Assembly: GCA_000751295.2 (NCBI GenBank) | Contig: CCMO02000001.1 | Span: 2,405,501-2,469,500 of the forward strand | Reading direction: 5' to 3' | DNA length: 64,000 bases | Origin: a bacterium YEK0313 | GTDB lineage: Bacteria; Pseudomonadota; Alphaproteobacteria; Rhizobiales; Phreatobacteraceae | In this document: in pieces, positions 1 through 9,039 of the stretch | How positions within the stretch are numbered: the first letter of the stretch is position 1 | Layout of the letters: each line of letters begins with the position of its first letter | The notes under the pieces: generated by a model | Seen by the model: the letters and a program-made list of their open reading frames with translations, nothing else | Databases searched by the model: none | What the model was told of the DNA's origin: nothing | Translations under genes and position numbers: made by a program

Positions 1-1
1 G

Positions 2-457
2 CTGATCCTGATCGCGATCATGACCTTCGTCCTGATCTCGTCGAGCGGAACCATGGCGATGGCGGTCAATTTCGGTTACCGCCGGGACCGGGTGAAGACG
101 GCGCTCATGCTGGTGGTCACCGCGGTCTTTGGCGCCACCTTCGTCGGTATGCAGGCCTTCGAATGGACCAAGCTCATTTCCGAAGGCGTCCGTCCCTGGG
201 AGAATCCGTGGGGCGCCGCGCAGTTCGGCTCGACCTTCTTCATGATCACCGGTTTTCACGGCACCCATGTCACGATCGGGGTGATCTTCCTTCTGATCGT
301 CGCGCGCAAGGTCTGGCGCGGCGACTACGACACGGGCCGGCGCGGCTTTTTCACCAGCCGCCGCGGTCACTACGAGATCGTCGAGATCACCGGCCTCTAC
401 TGGCATTTCGTCGATCTCGTCTGGGTCTTCATCTTCGCCTTCTTCTATTTGTGGTGA
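2..457 (+). CDS. Haem-copper (cytochrome c/quinol) oxidase subunit III, 5'-partial
   Basis: The frame is open from the first bases of the window, so the true start lies upstream; 152 codons are visible. The protein is a multi-spanning membrane protein with the subunit III pattern: a helix ending in GMQAFEWTKL, a loop leading into FFMITGFHGTHVTIG, and a last helix with YWHFVDLVWVFIFAFFYLW. The GxHGxHV and WHFVDxVW motifs are family hallmarks. Subunit III is a non-catalytic core subunit that stabilises the proton-pumping oxidase in the cytoplasmic membrane. A subunit IV gene starts seven bases after the stop, so this is the 3' end of an oxidase operon. Cytochrome c and quinol types cannot be told apart from this fragment. 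Confidence 0.93.
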   Translation: MILIAIMTFVLISSSGTMAMAVNFGYRRDRVKTALMLVVTAVFGATFVGMQAFEWTKLISEGVRPWENPWGAAQFGSTFFMITGFHGTHVTIGVIFLLIVARKVWRGDYDTGRRGFFTSRRGHYEIVEITGLYWHFVDLVWVFIFAFFYLW

Positions 458-464
458 GCGCGCC

Positions 465-863
465 ATGACGACACAGCCCGTGACCGCAGGACATGACACG
501 GCGCTCGATGCGGGCGCTTCCCACGCGGCGAGCCCGGCCTCGGCCGAGGCGCAGGGCCAGCACCACCCGATCAGGCTCTATCTGGTGGTCTGGGTTTGGC
601 TTTTCGTCCTGTCCGCCGGCTCCTACGCGGTCGACTATTTCCACGTGCAGGGCTACCTGCGCTGGACCTTGATCCTCATCTTCATGGTGCTGAAGGCGGG
701 CCTCATCGTCGCGATCTTCATGCATATGGCCTGGGAGCGCCTCGCCCTGTCCTATGCGATCCTGGTGCCGCCGGTCGCCATCCTGGTCTTCGTCGCCATG
801 ATGGTGGCAGAGGCGGACTACACCCATCTCCTGCGCGTCATCTTCTTCGGTGGCGGCGGCTAG
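465..863 (+). CDS. Cytochrome oxidase subunit IV family protein (prokaryotic COX4)
   Basis: This 132-residue protein has a polar, His/Ala-rich N-terminus of about 40 residues followed by three hydrophobic helices (roughly residues 43-62, 68-92 and 97-118). The central helix carries LKAGLIVAIFMHMAWE, the typical COX4_pro/CyoD-like signature (K-A-x-L-I-x-x-x-F-M-H). It is a small accessory subunit of the same oxidase as the subunit III gene seven bases upstream and is surely co-transcribed with it. The glycine-rich C-terminus (FFGGGG) is unremarkable. Such subunits usually help assembly rather than catalysis. Confidence 0.9.
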   Translation: MTTQPVTAGHDTALDAGASHAASPASAEAQGQHHPIRLYLVVWVWLFVLSAGSYAVDYFHVQGYLRWTLILIFMVLKAGLIVAIFMHMAWERLALSYAILVPPVAILVFVAMMVAEADYTHLLRVIFFGGGG

Positions 864-962
864 CGGGCGCCGGGCGGCACGCCCGCCGCAACGTCCCATG
901 CTAGAAAAGAGGCTCGGCCGAATCGCTTGCCGCGGCCGTGCCTTCTGGGGGAGGGGCATTCA

Positions 963-2069
963 ATGACAATGGGTTCCTGGGCGCGCCGGGCCGGCGCCGC
1001 CCTTTTCGGCGCGGCGCTGATGACGTCGGCCGCGCCGTTGAGCGCCGCGGAGCTGCCGCCCTATATGGGCATCGTCGTCGGCGGCGAGCGGCCTGACGCG
1101 GCCGCGACCGCGCGCGGCAACGTGCTCGACCTGAACCGGGCCATGTTCGGGCTTTATGACGACGCCTCGAAGGTGTTCCGCTCCAACATTCTCGCCCAGC
1201 ACCCGGTGATCCTGGCGCTGTTCACCGGTGCCGGCGGCCGCTTCATTCTCTACCGGCCGGGCATGGCGCCGGTCGAGGCCCCGTCCGTGCCGATCGTCTA
1301 CCAGCTTCTCAAGTCGGTCGGCCACAGCACCATGGTCCTGCCGGTCATGGCGGCGCCCCATATCGACAAGCCCGCCGATCAGTCCTGGCGCGCGCCCATG
1401 GCGGCCTTCCGGGCGCGGTTGCAGGCCGCGCTCGACGGCCTCGACGCCACCGGCATGCGCGAGGACTGGCGGACGGCGGTGCGCGCGCTCCTGGCCGCCA
1501 ACATCGCCTTCATCGATGCCTGCTTCGCCAGGGGGCATGTCGCCTATGACGTGGTGAAGGCCTTCACGGCGGAGCAGGGCCCGCGCCTGAAGAAGGTCAT
1601 CGCCTGGGCCGCTCAGACGCAGGTCGCCCATTGGATGGAGGTGGTCGCCGGTTGGAAGGCCATGCTCGGCGCCGACTGGGACAAAGCCTATGCGGCCAGC
1701 AACACGATCTATGTCGCGCGCCAGAACAACATCCTTTACGCCGTGCTGGCACAATATTTCGGCCCGCAGGCGATCAATACGCGGCTGATGCTGATCGAGA
1801 CCATCTCGTTCACCACGACGCCGGAGGATATGCTGCAATCGCTGACCCGCATCGTCGGCGACCGCACGGTCGGCGCATTGTTCTTCGGCAATGCCGCTGT
1901 CATGGACTATGAGCTGATGGGCGGCGATGCCCGGGCCGCCATCGCCGCCGAGGCGACGAAGCGGGGCCTTACGCCGTTCCTGCCGCCGCTCGTGCCCTTC
2001 GGATCGAACCAGTGGCCGACGCTGATCACGCCGGGCGAGGGGCCGGCCCTGCTCAGCCAACTGCCCTGA
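963..2069 (+). CDS. Exported protein of unknown function, 368 aa
   Basis: Start chosen at the ATG preceded by a GGGGGAGGGG purine tract; an in-frame codon at 927 would add 12 residues without a ribosome-binding site. The N-terminus MTMGSWARRAGAALFGAALMTSAAPLSAAELPP has a charged n-region, a hydrophobic core and an A-x-A cleavage site, so the protein is probably periplasmic. The mature part (about 340 residues) is mixed alpha/beta with several Trp/Met-rich helices (AAQTQVAHWMEVVAGWKAML) and no motif I recognise. It starts about 100 bases after the oxidase genes and ends 50 bases before a Gfo/Idh/MocA oxidoreductase. I do not assign a function. Confidence 0.75.
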   Translation: MTMGSWARRAGAALFGAALMTSAAPLSAAELPPYMGIVVGGERPDAAATARGNVLDLNRAMFGLYDDASKVFRSNILAQHPVILALFTGAGGRFILYRPGMAPVEAPSVPIVYQLLKSVGHSTMVLPVMAAPHIDKPADQSWRAPMAAFRARLQAALDGLDATGMREDWRTAVRALLAANIAFIDACFARGHVAYDVVKAFTAEQGPRLKKVIAWAAQTQVAHWMEVVAGWKAMLGADWDKAYAASNTIYVARQNNILYAVLAQYFGPQAINTRLMLIETISFTTTPEDMLQSLTRIVGDRTVGALFFGNAAVMDYELMGGDARAAIAAEATKRGLTPFLPPLVPFGSNQWPTLITPGEGPALLSQLP

Positions 2070-2119
2070 CATCGCCCCCCGGCGCGTCAGGGCATCCTGC
2101 CCAAACGAAAGTGTGCGAC

Positions 2120-3082
2120 ATGAGCGTATCCATCGGAATCATCGGCGCCGGCATCATGGGCGAGCGCCTCCTGCGCGCGATCCTCGACCAGCCGGCGGAG
2201 CTCGTCACCGCAGCCGGCATCTGGGACCCGTCCGCGGCAGCGTTGGCGCGTATGGAAGCGGCGCTGCCGGCGGTGCGGCGGCTTGCCGATGCCGCGGCGG
2301 TAGTGGCCGCCGCCGACTGCGTCTATGTCGCGTCGCCTCCGGCCTCGCATCTCGGCTATGCGCAGGCGGCACTCGCCGCCGGCAAGACGGTGTTCTGCGA
2401 AAAGCCGCTCGCCGTCGACGTTTCGGCGGCGCGCGCCTTCGTCGCCGACGCCGGTAGCCGCGGCGCCGTCAACTTTCCCTTCGCCTCCTCACCAGCGGTC
2501 GCGACGTTGCGGCGGTGGATCGGTGAAGGGGCCGTCGGCCGTGTCACGAGCGTCACGATCGACGTCGCCTTCGCCACCTGGCCACGGTCCTGGCAGGTGG
2601 ATGCGGCGGGCTGGCTGGATCGGCCGGCGGAGGGCGGCTTCACGCGGGAGGTGGTCTCCCATTTCCTGTTTCTCACGCGCCGGCTCGTCGGGCCGCTGAA
2701 CGGCCTGAAGGCCGAGGCCGCCTTTCCCGAGGCCGGCAAGGCCGAGCGCCGCATCAGCGCGCAGCTGCGCACCGGAGACGTGCCGGTCACGCTCGCCGGC
2801 AGCGTCGGCACGACGCCGAAGGACGACCACAATATCTGGATGCTGGAAGGCGAGGCCGGTGCCATCCGCCTCTGCGACTGGTCGGTGGCGGAGCGGCGCG
2901 GTGCCGACGGCAACTGGCAGCGCGACCCCGAGGCCCTGCCGAACGACAAGATGCGGCCGCTGACGCTCAAGCATCAGCTCGAGGGCGTCGCGCGCCTTGC
3001 GCGCGGGGAGGCGCATCATCTGGCGACCCTCTCCGAGGCGCTCGAGGTGCAGGAGACCGTCGAGGCGATCCTCAGGAACTGA
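2120..3082 (+). CDS. Gfo/Idh/MocA family oxidoreductase
   Basis: The start is the ATG that opens directly with the Rossmann strand MSVSIGIIGAGIMG (GxGxxG); the reading frame is open further upstream but without family similarity. Residues 1-115 form the NAD(P)-binding domain, including CVYVASPPASHLGYAQAALAAGKTVFCEKPLAVD, where the EKP motif supplies the conserved Lys. The C-terminal half is the beta-sheet substrate domain (residues about 125-320). The protein is 320 residues, normal for the family. Members oxidise or reduce sugars, inositols and related polyols; the substrate cannot be predicted here. It converges on a TetR gene 14 bases downstream. Confidence 0.88.
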   Translation: MSVSIGIIGAGIMGERLLRAILDQPAELVTAAGIWDPSAAALARMEAALPAVRRLADAAAVVAAADCVYVASPPASHLGYAQAALAAGKTVFCEKPLAVDVSAARAFVADAGSRGAVNFPFASSPAVATLRRWIGEGAVGRVTSVTIDVAFATWPRSWQVDAAGWLDRPAEGGFTREVVSHFLFLTRRLVGPLNGLKAEAAFPEAGKAERRISAQLRTGDVPVTLAGSVGTTPKDDHNIWMLEGEAGAIRLCDWSVAERRGADGNWQRDPEALPNDKMRPLTLKHQLEGVARLARGEAHHLATLSEALEVQETVEAILRN

Positions 3083-3096
3083 CCAGGCGCTGCCGC

Positions 3097-3729
3097 TCAG
3101 ACCGGCAGCAGTTCCCGCATCATCATCCGTTTGAGGGCCGCGATCAGCGCGTCGCCTTCGGATCGTTCGAGGGCGATGGCGAGCCGGACGGTGGCGCCGG
3201 CCATGTGCATGGTCAGGAAGGCCGAGATGCGCAGCTCCTCCGCGTCGGCCTCGGGCTGGAGGCGGATGAGCGCCGCCGCCAGCATGTCGCCGAGCAGGCG
3301 CGTCTCGGCCAGATCGATGTCGCGCAGGCTCGGATCGGCCTGCGTGCCCGACCAGATGTCGCGCATCACGGGTTCGGCCAGGAACAGCGCGTAATAGTCG
3401 TCGACGAGCCCCGCGAGCGCGCGGCGCAGCCCCGCTGCGTCGTTCACCGCGTCGAGCGCGGCCTGGATGCAGGCCTGCTCCTGCAGATTGTAGCGCTCGG
3501 CCAGCGTGCGGATGATCGCCGCCTTGTCCGGAAAATACTGATAGAGCGAGCCGATCGAGACCCCCGCGGCATCGGCGACTTCGGCCATGCGCAGCGCCTC
3601 GCTGCCGCGGGCGGCGATCAGCTCCCGCGCGACCGTCAGGATCCGCTCCACCCGCTCCTTGCTGCGCGTTTGGCTCGGCCGCCGCCGCAGCGGCGCGGCG
3701 GCGGCAGTCGGCGAGGGAAGATCGGTCAC
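3097..3729 (-). CDS. TetR family transcriptional regulator
   Basis: The N-terminal helix-turn-helix is clear: ILTVARELIAARG, then MAEVADAAGVSIGSLYQYFPDKAAI, the standard TetR DNA-binding signature. The remaining 150 residues form the ligand domain with no recognised subtype. I prefer a GTG start at 3729, with GGAG ten bases upstream; a TTG at 3762 would add 11 residues but lacks a ribosome-binding site. It is divergent from a DUF1772 membrane protein, and two palindromes lie between them (3778-3805), so it probably represses that gene and itself. The effector is unknown. Confidence 0.88.
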   Translation of the reverse strand: MTDLPSPTAAAAPLRRRPSQTRSKERVERILTVARELIAARGSEALRMAEVADAAGVSIGSLYQYFPDKAAIIRTLAERYNLQEQACIQAALDAVNDAAGLRRALAGLVDDYYALFLAEPVMRDIWSGTQADPSLRDIDLAETRLLGDMLAAALIRLQPEADAEELRISAFLTMHMAGATVRLAIALERSEGDALIAALKRMMMRELLPV

Positions 3730-3777
3730 GATGCAAAATCTCCGCGAAGGGCTTGACGCCAAGAATATGAGGATTTA

Positions 3778-3805
3778 TCACATTTGCAAATGTGAGCAGT
3801 GCTCA
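3778..3805. promoter_or_regulatory. Double palindrome, probable TetR operator
   Basis: Two perfect dyads overlap by three bases. One is 18 bp, TCACATTTGCAAATGTGA (3778-3795); the other is 13 bp, TGAGCA-G-TGCTCA (3793-3805). They lie between the divergent TetR gene and the DUF1772 gene, in the only AT-rich stretch of this intergenic region. Such spacing suits two TetR dimers or one extended site. Binding is inferred, not shown. Confidence 0.65.
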
Positions 3806-3846
3806 TGTTTATTTCGACGCCGTCCCGTCACGCTGGAGGCATTCCG

Positions 3847-4353
3847 ATGATCGATCGCATGGTGCTGGCCCTCACCCTTGCCACTGCTCTCGGCAGCGGC
3901 CTGATCGGCGGGGTCTTTTTCGCCTTCTCGAACTTCGTCATGTCGGCGCTCGCGCGCATTGCGCCGGGCGCCGGGCTCGCGGCGATGCGTTCCATCAACA
4001 TCGTCGTGCTCAACCCGGGCTTCCTCGGCATTTTTGCCGGCACGGCCGTCGTCGGCGGCCTGCTGGTGCTGACCGCGCTGTTCCGCTGGTCGGAGCCCGG
4101 CAGCCTTTGGCTGATCGCCGGCTGTCTGCTCTATGTGTTCGGCACCTTCGTCGTGACGATGGCCTTCAATGTGCCGCTGAACAATGCGCTGGAAGCGCTC
4201 GATCCGGCACGCGCCGAGGCCGAAGCCTTCTGGCAGCGCTACCTCACCGACTGGACCTTCTGGAATCACGTCCGAACACTTGCCGCCGTCGCCGGCGCGG
4301 CCGCGCTCAGCATTGCCTTCGCGCTGCAGGTGCGGGGACCGGTGATCGGCTGA
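3847..4353 (+). CDS. DUF1772 (anthrone-oxygenase-like) membrane protein
   Basis: A 168-residue protein with four hydrophobic segments (roughly residues 6-28, 48-72, 82-104 and 140-160). The conserved DUF1772 signature is present: FNVPLNNAL followed by YLTDWTFWNHVRTLAA near the C-terminus. The start at 3847 has GGAGG seven bases upstream. An earlier ATG at 3799 would fall inside the palindromic operator and is rejected. Family members are related to anthrone oxygenases but most have no tested function. The divergent TetR gene is the likely regulator. Confidence 0.85.
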   Translation: MIDRMVLALTLATALGSGLIGGVFFAFSNFVMSALARIAPGAGLAAMRSINIVVLNPGFLGIFAGTAVVGGLLVLTALFRWSEPGSLWLIAGCLLYVFGTFVVTMAFNVPLNNALEALDPARAEAEAFWQRYLTDWTFWNHVRTLAAVAGAAALSIAFALQVRGPVIG

Positions 4354-4418
4354 CCGGTGTCATCGGATCGACACCGGTTGCCGGCTAAAGCAGCTCTTTT
4401 GCAGCCGGATAGTCCGAC

Positions 4419-5630
4419 GTGCCGTTCCGTGGTTTCGATGCGCCCGTTCTTCGTGCCCTGGCCGTGCTTGCGCTCGCGCAGGTGATCGGCTGGGGCACGG
4501 TCGGTCTGCCTGCCATTGTCGGGCGTCAGATCGCCGCCGACCTCGGGATCGATCTTGCCACCGTCTTTGCCGGCAGCTCGGTGCTCTATGTGGTGATGGG
4601 CCTGTGGGCGCCGGTTCTTGCCAAGGCGCTGCCGCGGTTCGGCGCGCGCCTGATGATGATGAGCGGGGCGGCGCTAGCCGCTCCAGGTTTCGTCATGCTG
4701 GCGCTGGCGCGGGAGCCAATCGTCTATTTCGCTGCATGGGCCGTCCTCGGCACGGCCGGCGCGGCGATGCTGACGACCTCGGCCTATGTCGCGCTCAACG
4801 AGATTGCCGGTCCGCAGTCGAAGAGCGCGATCGGCGCGCTGATGGTGATCACCGGCCTGTCGAGCAGCATCTTCTGGCCGACGACGGCGATCCTCGCCGA
4901 TGCGGCAGGCTGGCGGGCGACCAGCCTCGTCTATGCCGCCGCCATGATCCTCGCCTGCCTTCCGCTCTATGCTTTCGGCCTGCCGCGGCGGCCGGCCGAC
5001 GCGATAGGCGGAATCGCCGCGACCGGAGGCGCGAAGCCGGCATCCGTCATCCGCGATCGCCGGACCTTTTTCCTGATCGTTGCCGGCATTGCGCTGAATG
5101 CCTTCGTCACCTTCGGTTTCGCCGCCATTCTGATCGAACTGCTCAAGGCGCAGGGGTTGACGGCGACGCAGGCCATTGCCTTCGGCTCGGCGCTCGGCCT
5201 CGTCCAGATCTCTGCGCGCGCGCTCGACCTCGTCGGCGGCGGACGCTGGGACGGCGTCACCACTGGCCTCGTTGCCGGTGTCGCGCTGCCGGTCGCGATG
5301 GCGGTGATGATGTTCGGTGGCGGCTCCGCCTGGTCCATCGCAGCCTTCATCCTCATCTACGGCCTCGGCAGTGGCGCGCTCGCGGTCGCCCGCGCCACCA
5401 TTCCGCTCGCCTTCTACGACAGGGCGGCCTATGCCGAGGCAGTCGCGCACATCTCCCTGCCGCTCAACCTGATCTCGGCGCTCGCGCCGCCGCTGCTCGC
5501 CGGCCTGCTCACCGCCGTGGGCGCCAATGCCGTGCTGGGCCTTGCCGCGCTTTGCTCGACGGCGGCGCTCGTCCTGCTCCTGCTGCTCGCCCGGCGCCGC
5601 CCGCAGGCGTCGCGATGGATCGCGAGCTGA
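4419..5630 (+). CDS. MFS transporter, 12 transmembrane helices
   Basis: A 403-residue integral membrane protein with twelve hydrophobic segments in two six-helix halves separated by a polar loop (PRRPADAIGGIAATGGAKPASVIRDRR, residues about 190-215). The pattern fits the major facilitator superfamily, with a motif like LYVVMGLWAPVLAKALPRFGARL in the helix 2-3 region. It starts with GTG; no strong ribosome-binding site is visible. Neither substrate nor direction of transport can be read from the sequence. It precedes the Ugp-like operon by about 100 bases but looks like a separate unit. Confidence 0.85.
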   Translation: MPFRGFDAPVLRALAVLALAQVIGWGTVGLPAIVGRQIAADLGIDLATVFAGSSVLYVVMGLWAPVLAKALPRFGARLMMMSGAALAAPGFVMLALAREPIVYFAAWAVLGTAGAAMLTTSAYVALNEIAGPQSKSAIGALMVITGLSSSIFWPTTAILADAAGWRATSLVYAAAMILACLPLYAFGLPRRPADAIGGIAATGGAKPASVIRDRRTFFLIVAGIALNAFVTFGFAAILIELLKAQGLTATQAIAFGSALGLVQISARALDLVGGGRWDGVTTGLVAGVALPVAMAVMMFGGGSAWSIAAFILIYGLGSGALAVARATIPLAFYDRAAYAEAVAHISLPLNLISALAPPLLAGLLTAVGANAVLGLAALCSTAALVLLLLLARRRPQASRWIAS

Positions 5631-5726
5631 GGGGCGAGAGAATTTTCTGGGCGTGAGCGATACCCAAGCCGGGAAAAAATGCTTTACCGTCCGCTACCCT
5701 TTCGTCCAGCGAATCCAGGAGGCGCC

Positions 5727-6767
5727 GTGGCCGAGGTCGAATTGCAGGGGGTCACCAAGGCCTTCAACGGCCAGACGGCGGTGAACGACGTGTCCTTTTC
5801 GGTCGCGGCCGGCCATCTCGTGGCCCTGCTCGGCCCGTCGGGCTGCGGCAAGTCGACGACCCTCAGGCTGATCGCCGGCCTCGAACAATCGACGGCGGGA
5901 ACCATCCATATCGCCGCCCGCGACGTGACGCATGCGGGGCCCGCCGAGCGCGGCGTCTCGATGGTGTTCCAGAGCTACGCGCTGTTTCCGCACCTGACGG
6001 TTGCCCAGAACATTCTGTTCGGTCTCGAAGTGCGCAAGGTGCCGAAGGCCGAGCGCAGCGACCGGCTGAAGCGCGCGGCCGACATGCTCGGCCTTGCCGC
6101 GCTGCTCGACCGCAAGCCGTCGCAATTGTCGGGAGGCCAGCAGCAGCGGGTTGCGCTCGGCCGCGCGATCGTGGCCCAGACGCCGGTCTGCCTGATGGAC
6201 GAACCCTTGTCGAACCTCGACGCGCAGCTGCGGCTCGACATGCGCCGGGAGATCCGTGGCCTGCAGCGCCGGCTGGGCGTGACCATGATCTATGTCACCC
6301 ACGATCAGGTCGAGGCCATGACCATGGCCGACCGGATCGTGCTGATGCGGCAAGGCCATGTCGAGCAATACGGCACGCCCGACGAGCTCTACGGCCGGCC
6401 GGCGACCGTCTTCACCGCCCGCTTCGTCGGCACGCCGCCGATGAACGTGGTGCCGCTCGCGCTGCTTGGCGCCGAGGGAAAGCGGTTCGCACCGCCAACC
6501 CGCGACGCGGCGACCGTGTCGCTGGGCATCAGGCCGGAGCACATCCGCCTCGGCGAGGTCGGCATTCACGGCACTATCACAGCGGTTGAATATCTCGGCG
6601 CCGACAGTCTCGTCGATGTCCGCGTCGGTGCCGGCGCGGACCAGGCGAACTGCCTTGTGCGGGTGCCCGGCAAGGCCGGGCTCGGTGAAGGCGATGGTGT
6701 TCGCCTCGACTGGAACCTCGCCGACACCCACCATTTCGACACGGTCAGCGGTCGTCGGATCGCCTGA
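5727..6767 (+). CDS. ABC importer ATP-binding protein, UgpC/MalK-like
   Basis: Start is the GTG eight bases after AGGAGG; the frame is open to 5679 but without a site. A 346-residue ATPase with Walker A GPSGCGKST, Q-loop VFQSYALFP, signature LSGGQQQRVALGRAI, Walker B VCLMDEP and switch His in YVTHDQVEAM. The C-terminal 110 residues form the MalK-type regulatory (TOBE) domain (SLGIRPEHIRLG). It energises the importer encoded by the next three genes. ATPases of this class may serve more than one importer. The operon order, ATPase first and then binding protein and permeases, differs from E. coli ugpBAEC. Confidence 0.93.
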   Translation: MAEVELQGVTKAFNGQTAVNDVSFSVAAGHLVALLGPSGCGKSTTLRLIAGLEQSTAGTIHIAARDVTHAGPAERGVSMVFQSYALFPHLTVAQNILFGLEVRKVPKAERSDRLKRAADMLGLAALLDRKPSQLSGGQQQRVALGRAIVAQTPVCLMDEPLSNLDAQLRLDMRREIRGLQRRLGVTMIYVTHDQVEAMTMADRIVLMRQGHVEQYGTPDELYGRPATVFTARFVGTPPMNVVPLALLGAEGKRFAPPTRDAATVSLGIRPEHIRLGEVGIHGTITAVEYLGADSLVDVRVGAGADQANCLVRVPGKAGLGEGDGVRLDWNLADTHHFDTVSGRRIA

Positions 6768-6832
6768 CACCTGGCCGGCCGCGAAAATCCGGATAAGCTC
6801 GCCGGCAAACAAACTCTTGGGAGGGGAAGACC

Positions 6833-8131
6833 ATGACCCGCATCGTCGATCGCCGCGCCGTTCTCAAGGGCGCAGCAGCGGCCGCCACGGCCGGCCTTGC
6901 CGCGCCGGCGCTCGCGCAGGGGCGCACAGAGGTGTCGTTTTTCTATCCGGTCGCGGTCGGCGGGCCGATCACCCGGCTGATCGACAGCTATGCGGCTGAT
7001 TTCGAGAAGGAAAACCCGTCGATCGCGCTGAAGCCGATCTATGCCGGTACCTATCAGGAGACGATCGTCAAGGCGCTGACCGCGCATAAGAGCGGCACGC
7101 CGCCGGTAACCTCGGTGCTGCTGTCGACCGACATGTTCACCCTGATCGACGAAGAGGCGATCGTACCCTTCGACGATTTCATCCGCACCGATGCGGACCG
7201 CGCCTGGTTGAAGAGCTTCTTCCCCGGCTTCATGGAGAACAGCCAGACCGAGGGCAAGACCTGGGGCATTCCGTTCCAGCGCTCGACCGTGGTGCTCTAC
7301 TGGAACAAGGACGCCTTCAAGGAGGCCGGTCTCGATCCGGAAAAGCCGCCGGCGACCTGGGCCGAGCAGGTGGCCTTTGCCGAGAAGCTGACCAAGCGCG
7401 ACGGCGCCAATACCGGCCAGTGGGGTCTGCAGATCCCGGCCTCCGGCTTTCCCTACTGGCTGTTCCAGGGGCTGACGACCCAGGCCGGCGCCATCCTGAT
7501 GAACAGCGCCGGCAACCGTACGAGCTTCGACGCGCCGGGCGTGATAGAGGCGCTGCAGTACTGGGTCGATCTCTCCCGCAAGCACAAGGTGCATCCGACC
7601 GGCATCGTCGAATGGGGCACCACGCCGCGCGATTTCTTCGAGCGCAAATGCGCGATGATGTGGACCACGACCGGCAATCTCACCAGCGTCCGCGCCAATG
7701 CCAAGTTTCCTTTCGGGGTCGGCATGCTGCCGGCCGGCAAGCGGCGCGGCAGCCCGACCGGCGGCGGCAATTTCTACCTGTCGAAGAAGGCGTCGCGCGC
7801 CGAGCAGGAAGCCGCGTTCAAGTTCATCCAGTGGATCACGACGCCGGAGCGCGCCGCCAAATGGGGCATCGACACCGGCTATGTCGCGACCCGCAGGGAT
7901 GCCTGGGAGACGCAGGTCATGAAGGACTATGTCCAGGGCTTCCCGGCCGCCGCGGTCGCGCGCGACCAGCTGGAATTCGCCGTCGCGGAACTGTCGACGC
8001 ACGAGAACCAGCGAGTCACCAAGGCACTGAACGACGGCCTGCAGGCCGCGCTTACCGGCACCAAGACGCCGGAGGCCGCCATGAAGGACGCGCAGGCGGA
8101 AGCCGAGCGGATCCTGAGAAGCTACCGCTGA
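6833..8131 (+). CDS. ABC importer solute-binding protein, UgpB-like (family 1)
   Basis: A 432-residue protein with a twin-arginine-like signal (VDRRAVLKGAAAAATAGLAAPALAQ) and a GGGAGGGGAAG tract before the ATG. The mature part has the family 1 architecture: an opening VSFFYPVAVGGPITRLIDSY, the hinge region NKDAFKEAGLDPEKPPATW, and the terminal repeat of binding proteins for sugars or glycerol phosphates. The residues KPIYAGTYQETIVKAL resemble UgpB, which binds sn-glycerol-3-phosphate and glycerophosphodiesters. A phosphoesterase-fold gene at the operon end fits a phosphorylated substrate, but this remains an inference. Confidence 0.9.
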   Translation: MTRIVDRRAVLKGAAAAATAGLAAPALAQGRTEVSFFYPVAVGGPITRLIDSYAADFEKENPSIALKPIYAGTYQETIVKALTAHKSGTPPVTSVLLSTDMFTLIDEEAIVPFDDFIRTDADRAWLKSFFPGFMENSQTEGKTWGIPFQRSTVVLYWNKDAFKEAGLDPEKPPATWAEQVAFAEKLTKRDGANTGQWGLQIPASGFPYWLFQGLTTQAGAILMNSAGNRTSFDAPGVIEALQYWVDLSRKHKVHPTGIVEWGTTPRDFFERKCAMMWTTTGNLTSVRANAKFPFGVGMLPAGKRRGSPTGGGNFYLSKKASRAEQEAAFKFIQWITTPERAAKWGIDTGYVATRRDAWETQVMKDYVQGFPAAAVARDQLEFAVAELSTHENQRVTKALNDGLQAALTGTKTPEAAMKDAQAEAERILRSYR

Positions 8132-8144
8132 ACCGGACGGCGAC

Positions 8145-9026
8145 ATGACGACTGCGCCGAAGCGCGCCTGGATCCATGCCTGGCTGATGCTGGGACCGTC
8201 GCTGGCCCTGCTGGTGGTGTTCACCCATTGGCCGGCGGTCGCCACCATCATCGAGAGCTTCTACTCGACGCCGCGGCCGCGCCGTCCCACGCGTTTCATC
8301 GGGGGCGGCAATTTCGAGCAGATGCTGGCCGATCCGGTGTTCTGGCAGGCCATGGTCAACAACTTCTGGTTCGCGATCGGCACCATTCCGGTGTCGATCG
8401 CGCTGGCGCTCCTGATGGCGGTCTGGGTCAACGACCGGATCGCCGGGCGGACGCTGGCGCGGATGGCCTATTTCACACCCACCGTGCTGCCGATGATCGC
8501 GGTCGCCAATATCTGGCTGTTCTTCTACACGCCGCAATATGGCCTGCTGGCACAGATCCTCGGCGCCTTCGGCATCGTCTCGCCCAACTGGCTCGGCTCC
8601 AAGGACACCGCGCTGTTCGCGGTGACGGTGGTGGCGGTCTGGAAGGAGGCGGGCTTCTTCATGATCTTCTATCTTGCCGCGCTGCAGACGATCTCGCCGA
8701 GCCTTGCCGAGGCGGCGGCGCTGGAGGGGGCCTCGCGCTGGACCTATTTCCGGCGCATCCAGTTCCCGCTCCTGATGCCGACCACGCTGTTCGTGCTGGT
8801 CAATGCGGTGATCGGGGCGTTCCGCACGATCGACCACATCTTCGTCATGACGCGCGGCGGGCCGGACAATGCCACCGCGCTGCTGCTCTATTACATCTAC
8901 CAGGTCGGCTTCAGCTTCTGGGACACCGGCTATGCCGCGGCGCTGACCGTCGTGCTGCTCGCCCTGCTCGCGCTGATCGCGCTGGTCCAATACGGCCTCA
9001 TCGAGCGGCGGGTGCATTACCGATGA
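8145..9026 (+). CDS. ABC importer permease, UgpA-like
   Basis: A 293-residue inner-membrane protein with six predicted helices and the coupling-helix EAA motif EAAALEGASRWTYFRRIQFPLLMPT near residue 200. It belongs to the binding-protein-dependent permease family of the sugar/glycerol-phosphate type. It starts 13 bases after the binding protein gene and is followed 13 bases on by the second permease, so the two form the heterodimeric channel. Substrate as for the binding protein. Confidence 0.92.
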   Translation: MTTAPKRAWIHAWLMLGPSLALLVVFTHWPAVATIIESFYSTPRPRRPTRFIGGGNFEQMLADPVFWQAMVNNFWFAIGTIPVSIALALLMAVWVNDRIAGRTLARMAYFTPTVLPMIAVANIWLFFYTPQYGLLAQILGAFGIVSPNWLGSKDTALFAVTVVAVWKEAGFFMIFYLAALQTISPSLAEAAALEGASRWTYFRRIQFPLLMPTTLFVLVNAVIGAFRTIDHIFVMTRGGPDNATALLLYYIYQVGFSFWDTGYAAALTVVLLALLALIALVQYGLIERRVHYR

Positions 9027-9039
9027 CGGGGGCGCGGTC

